DNA of 7,268 nucleotides from an uncultured Clostridia bacterium (GTDB taxonomy: Bacteria > Bacillota > Clostridia > Oscillospirales > Ruminococcaceae). Made by a program: the position numbers and the translations under genes. A model generated the notes under the pieces. The model worked only from the letters and a program-made list of their open reading frames with translations. It ran no database searches and was not told the origin of the DNA. The stretch covers positions 1-7,268 of the forward strand of contig CAMNBY010000172.1 in assembly GCA_946533615.1 (NCBI GenBank). Reading direction: 5' to 3'. This document shows positions 1 through 6,800 of this stretch, piece by piece; position 1 is the first letter of the stretch, and each line of letters starts with the position of its first letter.

Positions 1-10
1 TCTGCATTTT

Positions 11-86
11 GCCTCCTTAGCTCAGTCGGTAGAGCATGCGGCTGTTAACCGCAGGGTCGTTGGTTCGAGTCCAACAGGTGGCGCCA
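11..86 (+). tRNA. tRNA-Asn (anticodon GUU), CCA encoded
   Basis: A complete 76-base cloverleaf can be drawn. The acceptor arm is 11-17 with 76-82. The D stem is 20-23 with 32-35. The anticodon stem is 37-41 with 49-53, closing the seven-base loop 42-48 with GTT at 44-46, which reads Asn codons AAC and AAU. The variable loop is 54-58. The T stem is 59-63 with 71-75 around TTCGAGT. G83 is the discriminator and CCA is encoded at 84-86. All stems pair well except position 4:69 of the acceptor arm, where T14 faces T79, a U-U mismatch inside an otherwise perfect arm. The gene probably still works, because the anticodon, discriminator and T and D arms look normal. The promoter lies outside the window, and an intrinsic terminator follows at 92-127. 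Confidence 0.96.
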
Positions 87-91
87 AGCTG

Positions 92-127
92 AAAAGCCCC
101 GTAAACACGTTGTTTGCGGGGCTTTTT
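92..127 (+). terminator. Intrinsic terminator of the tRNA-Asn gene
   Basis: A 12-bp stem (96-107 with 111-122, one G-U pair) closes a three-base loop at 108-110 and is followed directly by five T residues at 123-127. It lies six bases past the encoded CCA, so it ends the tRNA transcript. The A-run at 92-95 before the stem could also let it act weakly from the other strand. Confidence 0.93.
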
Positions 128-160
128 GCTTTTTGTGTCTGTTGCTCTGCGAACAGTGAT

Positions 161-201
161 AAAACAGCCCTCCTGCGGATTTGAAGGAGGGCTGTTGTTT
201 T
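161..201 (-). terminator. Intrinsic terminator of the sulfatase-like gene, possibly bidirectional
   Basis: A perfect 12-bp inverted repeat (163-174 with 185-196) has a 10-base loop. Read on the - strand it starts 13 bases past the TAA stop of the sulfatase-like gene and ends in a short T-run (164-161). Read on the + strand it is followed by a broken T-run (198-201), so it may also catch read-through from the tRNA side. Together with the hairpin at 92-127 it separates the two convergent units. Confidence 0.88.
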
Positions 202-209
202 GGAACTGA

Positions 210-2270
210 TTATGAGTAATCTGAATCAAACTCAAGATAAATATCAGGAGGCTCGGTGGCGGTCTTTTGTTTCAACGCGCTCAGATCGCCTGTGAAGTAA
301 TACCCGTACATTCGGTTTGTTCTCAAATAATCGCCTTGACGCTCGATAGTGTTTACAGTCTTGAAGCCGTCACGGGCAAACCAAAGCCTGCTGCGCGATG
401 ATTGTTCGTTAAAATCATATATTGAAGATCCAAAGAGCTGCCGATGTTCACTCTCGTTATACAGGCCAGCATTTATCAAGCAGGTTGAGAACAGATCTTT
501 TATGTATATAGGTGAATGATCAAATGTGAGCTCGTCCGCGACCCTGTTGGGTTCTTTGATATAGAATACCGGCATTGCACTGTCAAAATGAAGGCCGTGA
601 TCTCCTGTGATGATTATAAGCGAGTTGTCATAAGCGCCAAGCCTCTTCAGCTCCGAAAAATACTTGTTGAGCAGGTCAAGACATAAGTCTGCTTCTGTCA
701 GCCTGGTGCTCGTTTCGATGGGTTCGTGGATACCATTCAGATGCTGGATGGCAAACATATTCTTTCCCTGATCCAAAAGTGAAAGCTGGCATTTTGAAAT
801 AAATTCCGAATTGACGAATACAGAATCGTGCGAAAAGTGGACGCACTGTGATACCTCGCTGCTGCTTGGCTCGAAGCTCGGTTTTGCAATGAATGGCATA
901 TACTTGTATTTGCTGAATTTGCTCATCACTGTGAATATTGTTTTGCTGTATACTGTAATATCCTTTGAGTCAAGCACTTTCATGTTGTCCGCGACTCCGT
1001 CCAGACGCTCGTATTCATTGTTGTGCATGAAGTCGCCGTAAATGCAGGTGAGGTAGTCGTTATCGTGCAGGGTAGAATAAAAAGTGTGGTATTGATCGCA
1101 GTCGAAGGCCTTGTCGTACCAGTCGGAGATGTTGCTCTCGGGAAGCTCGTCGGTGCCCGTTATGATCTGGGGCAGTGAAAAATTGGTGGAATCATACAGA
1201 GTGCAGTAATTGTCATAATATGTGAAATCCTTTAGTATTTGGAAACGCTCGGGAGAATTCTGATAAAGCTCATCGAATACTGCGTTGTCTGCCTCATCAA
1301 GGACAAAGATCATTATGTTTTTGTCCTGTGAAACACTGAACTGGTAATTGCTCGACAGCTTTGTGAGCTGATACCTGAAAGCGTCAGAGCCGACCGAGAT
1401 ACACAGGATCATCAGCACCAGCAGCTCGTAAGCGCTTAACACAACAGGGATAACGTTCATTGCTGCTGAGACCTGACCGCGTTTCCTGCGCAGGACAAAG
1501 GGAAGCGAAACAGCTGCCGTAAGTATCATTGCCCAGACAATGCCCGAGATGATCTTTTGAGCGGTATATTTGCTCCAATCTGTTTCATCGCCTAACATTA
1601 CAGGCAGTGATGAATTCAGGAATGTGTTCTGAACGAAGATGCACAGCAAAAGCCCAAGCATCAGCGACCTGCATATTTTATTGATAAGCTCGCCAACAAG
1701 GCATAGATTGATCGCCGTGGTGAAGGAGATAACGATAGAATAAACGATCGGTATTGCCAGCATATCCTGTAAAGCGAAGGGGAAATCTGCGCGGTTGTTC
1801 AGGAACAGATCGGTTGGGATATAAATGTTGACCGTGAAGCACAGCGCAGCTGTGACCAAAAATGTCGGGAGAAACTTGTTTGGGCAATTATACTTTTTGT
1901 CTACCTTGGAAAAGACAGCTCCGAGCATCAGCAGAATCACAGAGAATACTAACGCGCCGACAGAGAGGCGCCCGATGGTGTGATGCTTGACCATCAGATA
2001 TGCCGGGAACATAAATTCCAGATGAGCCGTTACGGCCGCAGGTATCAGCCAGCAGCACCAAGGCGCCTCAAGTGCTGCGCGATAGCACCTGAATACGAGC
2101 ATGAGCGCAAAAGCCGCCGCGACAGATGTGATACATATCACAGCAGGAGCGTCAAGACCTGCGTAGAGCAGCCCGCCCACAGAAGCCGAAGCAAGCAAAT
2201 TATAAATATATCTGAAGGCCAGCGTTGCGGGGCGGCTGAACTTAGGTACATCAAGCAATCGTTTTATCAT
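210..2270 (-). CDS. Membrane-anchored sulfatase/phosphoglycerol transferase-like protein (alkaline phosphatase superfamily)
   Basis: This encodes 686 residues. The N-terminal ~300 residues hold about eight or nine hydrophobic segments (roughly 18-38, 41-61, 71-93, 103-121, 133-152, 168-194, 202-222, 240-260 and 273-295). The C-terminal part fits the sulfatase fold of LtaS/OpgB-like enzymes. Visible motifs are a first metal-ligand motif FVLDEAD at 322-328 (Asp325), a nucleophile region STNFSLPQIITG at 361-372, HLNGIHEP at 510-517 and the metal-binding GDHG at 556-559 (Asp557, His558). Thr362 lies nine residues before the Thr of the TG motif, where sulfatases carry the Cys/Ser that becomes formylglycine. 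A Thr there argues for phosphotransfer rather than sulfate ester hydrolysis. By family, the domain would act outside the membrane on a lipid or surface glycan, moving phosphoglycerol, phosphoethanolamine or a similar group; the substrate is not readable. The start at 2270 is chosen because AAGGAA (2284-2279) sits nine bases upstream and the promoter at 2318-2346 predicts RNA starting near 2311. That places the longer in-frame ATG (2312) at or before the RNA start. Codon use is visibly more AT-rich than in the two + strand genes. Confidence 0.85.
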   Translation of the reverse strand: MIKRLLDVPKFSRPATLAFRYIYNLLASASVGGLLYAGLDAPAVICITSVAAAFALMLVFRCYRAALEAPWCCWLIPAAVTAHLEFMFPAYLMVKHHTIGRLSVGALVFSVILLMLGAVFSKVDKKYNCPNKFLPTFLVTAALCFTVNIYIPTDLFLNNRADFPFALQDMLAIPIVYSIVISFTTAINLCLVGELINKICRSLMLGLLLCIFVQNTFLNSSLPVMLGDETDWSKYTAQKIISGIVWAMILTAAVSLPFVLRRKRGQVSAAMNVIPVVLSAYELLVLMILCISVGSDAFRYQLTKLSSNYQFSVSQDKNIMIFVLDEADNAVFDELYQNSPERFQILKDFTYYDNYCTLYDSTNFSLPQIITGTDELPESNISDWYDKAFDCDQYHTFYSTLHDNDYLTCIYGDFMHNNEYERLDGVADNMKVLDSKDITVYSKTIFTVMSKFSKYKYMPFIAKPSFEPSSSEVSQCVHFSHDSVFVNSEFISKCQLSLLDQGKNMFAIQHLNGIHEPIETSTRLTEADLCLDLLNKYFSELKRLGAYDNSLIIITGDHGLHFDSAMPVFYIKEPNRVADELTFDHSPIYIKDLFSTCLINAGLYNESEHRQLFGSSIYDFNEQSSRSRLWFARDGFKTVNTIERQGDYLRTNRMYGYYFTGDLSALKQKTATEPPDIYLEFDSDYS

Positions 2271-2278
2271 CTGTACTG

Positions 2279-2284
2279 TTCCTT
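2279..2284 (-). promoter_or_regulatory. Ribosome binding site deciding the start of the sulfatase-like gene
   Basis: The - strand reads AAGGAA here, about nine bases before the ATG at 2270-2268. No comparable site fits the upstream in-frame ATG at 2312-2310, which would lie at the very 5' end of the predicted RNA. Confidence 0.75.
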
Positions 2285-2317
2285 TCCCATTACTGAGATA
2301 TGATGAATACACGGATA

Positions 2318-2346
2318 ATTATACCACTTTGATTATCGGCTGTCAA
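2318..2346 (-). promoter_or_regulatory. Consensus sigma-A promoter for the sulfatase-like gene
   Basis: Read on the - strand, TTGACA (2346-2341) is followed by a 17-base spacer and TATAAT (2323-2318). Both boxes match the vegetative sigma consensus exactly. A TG one base before the -10 box adds an extended -10. The predicted start is near 2311, giving a leader of about 40 bases. Confidence 0.93.
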
Positions 2347-2394
2347 GAAATCGGAAGGGTACACACTCTCTGTCTGTGCTATCCGTTTCAGGTA

Positions 2395-2423
2395 TTGAAA
2401 ACTTTGCAATGTTGTGGTATAAT
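2395..2423 (+). promoter_or_regulatory. Sigma-A promoter for the symporter gene
   Basis: TTGAAA (2395-2400, one base off at position 5 of consensus), a 17-base spacer and a perfect TATAAT (2418-2423) with an upstream TG form a strong extended -10 promoter. The expected RNA start is near 2430, leaving about 34 bases of leader before the ATG at 2464. It diverges from the promoter at 2318-2346, and the two -35 boxes are about 48 bases apart. Confidence 0.92.
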
Positions 2424-2463
2424 CAAATAAAAGCTGAGATCAAAAAAGAAAAGGGGTCATGGC

Positions 2464-3711
2464 ATGAAAAAAGAAAAGAAAAAGCTGCCGCTGGCGCTGC
2501 TTATCTTTATTGCGTTGGCGCTTGGTATCCTCGCGGGCAGCCTGTTTGCGGCAACGGGTCACGCAGGCTTCGCCAAAAGCTACATCCAGCCTTTCGGCAC
2601 TATCTTCCTCAACCTTATCAAGTGGATAGTCACGCCGCTCGTGTTTTTCTCGATAATGTCGGGCGTGATCTCGATGAAGGACATCAAAAAGGTCGGCTCG
2701 GTCGGGCTCAAGACAGTGATCTATTACCTGTTCACCACGGCCTTTGCGATCTCTATCGGACTTGTGATCGCAAACCTGATGAAGGGGCTCTTCCCTGCGC
2801 TCAAGACCACGGGACTCAGCTATGAGGGCAAGACCTCCACAAGCTTCATGGACGTCCTTGTGGGCATGATACCCTTGAATTTCGTCCAGCCGTTCGTCGA
2901 GGCAAATATGCTCCAGATCATAATTTCGAGCCTGCTGATCGGGTTCGGGCTGCTGATGCTGCAAGCTAAAAAGGGCATCGAGCTCAAAGCTGTTGACACC
3001 CTCAATGACCTGTTCATGACCTTGATGGATATGATAATCAGGCTCTCGCCCATCGGCGTTTTCTGCCTCATCACGCCCGTGATCGCCGAGAACGGCCCCG
3101 AGATACTGGGCTCACTGACCTCGGTGCTGATCGTGGCGTATCTTGGCTATTTCATACACATGGTCGTCGTCTACTCGACGGCGGTAAGGCTTGGCGCAAA
3201 GATCAGTCCGTTTCGGTTTTTCAAGGAGATGCTCCCCGCGATACTCTTCGCTTTCTCCTCTGCTTCCTCGGTGGGGTCTATCCCGATAAACGAGGAATGC
3301 TGCGACAAGCTCGGCGCCGACAAGAACATCACCGCCTTTGTGCTGCCTCTCGGGGCGACGATAAACATGGACGGCACCGCCATTTATCAGGGCGTGTGCT
3401 CAATATTCATCGCCTCCTGCTACGGCATCGACCTGACGTTTTCTCAGATGCTTACGATAGTCCTTACGGCGACCGTGGCCTCTATCGGAACAGCAGGAGC
3501 CCCAGGAGCGGGAATGGTAATGCTTGCGATGGTGCTGCAATCCGTCGGGCTGCCTGTCGAGGGTATCGCCCTTGTCGCGGGCATCGACAGGATATTTGAT
3601 ATGGGCAGGACGACCGTCAACATCACGGGCGACGCCTCCTGCGCACTGATCGTTTCGTCTCTCGAGACCAGGAAGGCCGCAAGGCGCGAGAAAAAAGCCT
3701 CCGCCGCATAA
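2464..3711 (+). CDS. Dicarboxylate/acidic amino acid:cation symporter (DAACS, GltPh-like)
   Basis: This encodes 415 residues, the usual length for the sodium:dicarboxylate symporter family (PF00375). The members import glutamate, aspartate or C4-dicarboxylates by an elevator mechanism as trimers in the cytoplasmic membrane. All core elements are visible: a basic N-terminus followed by TM1; the serine-rich hairpin HP1 tip at 265-274 (SSASSVGSIP); the Na+ site NMDGT at 301-305 in TM7; the HP2 tip GTAGAPGAG at 342-350; and TM8 from 375 to 397 with Asp375, Asp379, Arg382, Thr383, Asn386 and Asp390. These match the GltPh residues D390, D394, R397, T398, N401 and D405. The Arg indicates a substrate with a side-chain carboxylate, rather than a neutral amino acid as in SstT or ASCT proteins. 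Glutamate, aspartate and dicarboxylates cannot be told apart. The start is supported by AAGGGG at 2451-2456, seven bases upstream, and by the promoter at 2395-2423. The gene is intact, ending in a basic tail at about 403-411. Confidence 0.96.
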   Translation: MKKEKKKLPLALLIFIALALGILAGSLFAATGHAGFAKSYIQPFGTIFLNLIKWIVTPLVFFSIMSGVISMKDIKKVGSVGLKTVIYYLFTTAFAISIGLVIANLMKGLFPALKTTGLSYEGKTSTSFMDVLVGMIPLNFVQPFVEANMLQIIISSLLIGFGLLMLQAKKGIELKAVDTLNDLFMTLMDMIIRLSPIGVFCLITPVIAENGPEILGSLTSVLIVAYLGYFIHMVVVYSTAVRLGAKISPFRFFKEMLPAILFAFSSASSVGSIPINEECCDKLGADKNITAFVLPLGATINMDGTAIYQGVCSIFIASCYGIDLTFSQMLTIVLTATVASIGTAGAPGAGMVMLAMVLQSVGLPVEGIALVAGIDRIFDMGRTTVNITGDASCALIVSSLETRKAARREKKASAA

Positions 3712-3727
3712 CTGTATCCTTTCCGAC

Positions 3728-3756
3728 GGCCGCCTGACAGCGGACTGCTTTGTTCT
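3728..3756 (+). terminator. Weak terminator-like hairpin after the symporter gene
   Basis: GGCCGC (3728-3733) and GCGGAC (3740-3745) can pair with one G-A mismatch around a six-base loop, followed by a T-rich but interrupted run (3746-3756). The stem is short and imperfect, so partial termination is the most that can be claimed. Read-through from the strong symporter promoter into the 1080-residue gene is possible. No better terminator is visible between 3712 and 3866. Confidence 0.3.
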
Positions 3757-3793
3757 AATAAATAAGGTATCATCAAGATTTTTCGCCCCGACT

Positions 3794-3825
3794 GCACCCG
3801 CGGGCGCGTGCTGAGGGTATATATT
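3794..3825 (+). promoter_or_regulatory. GC-rich imperfect dyad and -10-like box upstream of the 1080-residue gene
   Basis: GCACCCGC (3794-3801) and GCGCGTGC (3804-3811) are near-complementary arms (7 of 8 pairs) separated by two bases, so they read as an operator-like dyad rather than an RNA hairpin. Eight bases on is TATATT (3820-3825), a plausible -10 box, but no acceptable -35 lies 16-18 bases upstream. If this is the promoter it is either weak or activator-dependent, with the dyad covering the -35 region and spacer. An RNA start near 3832 would give a leader of about 35 bases. Confidence 0.3.
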
Positions 3826-3853
3826 ACAGAAAGACAAAAAACAACATCCAAAC

Positions 3854-3858
3854 AGGAG
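3854..3858 (+). promoter_or_regulatory. Ribosome binding site deciding the start of the 1080-residue gene
   Basis: AGGAG (3854-3858) lies eight bases before ATG at 3867-3869, an ideal distance. An in-frame GTG at 3858-3860 overlaps this site and so cannot be its start. Confidence 0.88.
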
Positions 3859-3866
3859 TGATAAAT

Positions 3867-6800
3867 ATGCCAAAGAAAGATAACGAGAAGCCCTTTATCA
3901 AGTTTGATCACGTTGGAAACAACATATATGTGCCGAACTTTACTGACAGCGCCCTCAACGAAGAGGTCATCAACTCGGGCAGCCTTAAGCTCCTGCGCGA
4001 TTTCTTCAGGGAGAACGGCTCTAACCTCAGCCGCGACGATCTTGATTATCTTAAGGCGCGTATCGCTTCTGCCGAGGAGATCGAAAAGCTGAAAAAGAAG
4101 GCGCTGAAGGATCTCTCCGAGGGCAAGGAGCACCCTGTCCCCAAGACCGACACAAAGGGCGGCTACACAGGCTTCTCCGATCTTAAATATCCCGGGCGCC
4201 AGACCAGCGCGAACGGCTGCTGGTCCTGCGCTTATTCGCTGATGCTCAAGAGCAGGGGAGTGGAGCTCTCTCAGGAGAAGATCCGCGCCTGGAGGCCCGA
4301 TTATCAGAAGACCGAAAACGGCATGAGCCCCGCAGCAGCGAACCTCTGGTACATGAGAAACGCCGACACCGCAATGGAGATCCCCTACAATGTGGATATG
4401 CTCGCCGACGTTCTCCCGAACACCGCGATGTCGAGCCTGACCATGTCTCCGCTCGAGCTCACCTATCTTACGCTTATCGACCCGAAGACAAGCAAGCCCG
4501 TGGATATGACCGCGGGCGCTGCCGAGGAGATCAGAAAAGCTCACAAGAAAGAAGCCGTCAAGGCTCTCCGCGAGAACATCGAGCACGCCATCAACGTGGA
4601 TAAGTCTCCCGTGGCGGTCGTCGTTGACGGACACTACATCACCGTTACGGGCATCGACAAGAACGGCAAGCTGCGCTATGAGGATTCCCTCTACGAGGTG
4701 GGCTACACCACAAATTACATGACCGTCGATGAGCTTTATCACATCGGCTTCGAGGTGCATGACAAGTATGCTGACCCTGTTACCAAGGTGCAGGTCATAC
4801 CTCACGGCGTATCCCTCAACTGGCTGCACGACCTCAAGGTCCCCGAGTACAGGGAGGGTCAGATCTCCAAGCCCGAGTACGGCGAAAACAACGACGTTAT
4901 CACCGTTGACGCCGACGGCAGTGTGAAGATAGATGTCCCCGCGAACGATGTGTTCAGATCTAACGGCGCCAATCCCGCCGATGGCCAGCTCCACACTCAG
5001 GGCGTTGCCTCTATGGTGCTCATGGACACCAAGGCGCTTGAAAAGAAGCTCGGCTACAAGGTCGCAAGCTACGGCCCCATGAACGGCTTCACCATGGCAA
5101 ACAAGGACGTTTACTATCCCTCGAGGGTCTGCGCCAAGAACGACCCGAGGCTTGCAAGCGATATGTCCGTTGTGGGTGACAAGGACATCAAGACCTTCGG
5201 CAATATGCTCCTCGAGCAGCTGAACAACAGCAAGGAGCCCTACGCCGAGGAGCTCAGGAAGCAGGCCAGCAGGATGCTGATGCTCACAAACCCCAAGACC
5301 TCCCCCAAGGTAAGGAAGAAGGCTCAGGAAGCCCTCAAGACCCTGCCCGCTCTCCTTTCACAGAAGATCGGCGGCAAGACTGTGCTTCAGAAACTTGTGG
5401 ACGAATATATCGCGGATAAATGGGAAGAGAAGGGCAAGCTCATCGAAGGCGTCAACGCCATCAACGACAAGCTTGATCTTGGAATGGACGTCGCCTCTGC
5501 AATGGGCAAGCCCGCAGGCACAGTATACTCGGGCGGCGACGCCAAGACCGAATACGAGCTTGGATATTATCAGATGTTCCTCGACTCCGAGAGGATCACA
5601 ACGGGAAAGATCTCCCGCGTTGCGGCAGAGGACGCGCTGCTGAGCACCATCGCGCTTATGCAGCTGCGCAAGCAGAAGTATGAGGAGATGCACGAGTATC
5701 CTCCCAAAGCCAGCGAGATCACTATCCGCAAGAACGAGCTCAAGTCCACCGCCGCCTATACCGAGATCAAGAGCATGGGCGTCGAGAACTTCCTCTCCCT
5801 CGGCAATTCGCCCGCGGCGATCTACGAGACATACAAGACCATCAGCACCGCAGTATACAACAAGAACATCACAAACATCAGGGTAAACGAGAACAAGGCG
5901 CCGTCCTTCAAGGCATCTGCCCCAAAAAAGACTGCTGCCGTCAAGAACATCAACGCCATCGACGACGACTTCACGCTCTTTGGCAGCGAGACCGAGATAC
6001 AGAAGAACAAGGCGCTTCGGAGCAAGCTGAACACCATCGACTCCGAGAACATGACGCTTGTCCCCGACGTCAAGGGCGGCTCGAGCAGCAGGCAGGACAA
6101 CGTCATCGAGGGCGCAGCCGCTCCCGACAACGATCTTCAGGCTCTGCGCAGAGTGCTGACCGCAGGCAAAAACGCAAAGGTCTCCAAGAAGGCTTATTCC
6201 GATATCCTCAAGGCGCTCGACGAGTTCGAGGCAAGCTACAACACCTTCAAGGAGGTTGAGGCAAACCCCAGAGCCGTCATCATGAAGAAGATCGAGGAAG
6301 AGAACAAGACCAAGGCCGTCAATAAGGACAAGGCCGACCCGAGGACCCCCTACGATACGGAAACTCTGAGGCACGCGGTGATTGAGAACGCAATTCTCGA
6401 GGTGCAGGAGAAGAACAGGCTGCTGTCTGAGACCATCGACAAGTACCTGACCAAGAGCGCCTCGCTCAAGGGCAGCGACGACTACAAGCTGGTGCTCGAG
6501 ACCGCAAAGATCAACGCTGACGACGCCCGCATCTACATGGACGACAGAGCTATGCAGAACGACCTGACCCACATTTCCAACGTAAAGCAGATCGACCTCT
6601 CGATGATCGGCAGGAAGGTTGCGGCAGAGCGCAAGGTGCTTGAGGAAAGAATGTTGAACGCCAAGAGCGATAGGGAGAGGGTGTTCCTCTTCAACAAGTC
6701 GGACGCTATGTCAAACGTCTGCGATATGGCGCTCAAGAACGCTCCCAACGAGCTGACGGATATGGAGAAGCAGTCCATCTCCCAGAGCCTCGGCAGCCTG

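Noticed and set aside
59..86. tRNA 3' end as an attachment site of an integrated element
   Set aside because: No second copy of the tRNA 3' end was found by eye in the window, and no integrase or excisionase gene is present.
17..235. Reading frame on the - strand encoding a 72-residue peptide across the tRNA
   Set aside because: It is the antisense of the tRNA-Asn gene and two terminators; its end (WTRTNDPAVNSRMLYRLS) is a typical false peptide from reading a tRNA backwards.
2271..2312. Extended N-terminus of the sulfatase-like protein starting at 2312
   Set aside because: That ATG coincides with the predicted transcript start and lacks a ribosome binding site, while the ATG at 2270 has one.
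2459..2467. Two-codon frame ATGGCATGA overlapping the symporter start
   Set aside because: Its ATG is only two bases after AAGGGG, too close for initiation; the symporter ATG at 2464 is at the right distance. A regulatory mini-frame is not supported.
3858..3866. GTG start at 3858 for the large protein
   Set aside because: It overlaps the ribosome binding site that serves the ATG at 3867 and would add only three residues.
3444..4994. Long - strand open frame of 516 codons
   Set aside because: It lies opposite the symporter and the large protein gene, spans their intergenic region, has no ribosome binding site and encodes Val/Gly/His-rich sequence typical of the complement of GC3-rich coding DNA.
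5358..6572. Long - strand open frame of 404 codons
   Set aside because: A shadow of the large protein gene, explained by its C/G-ending codons; no start signals and an unnatural Val/Leu/Gly/Asp-rich composition.
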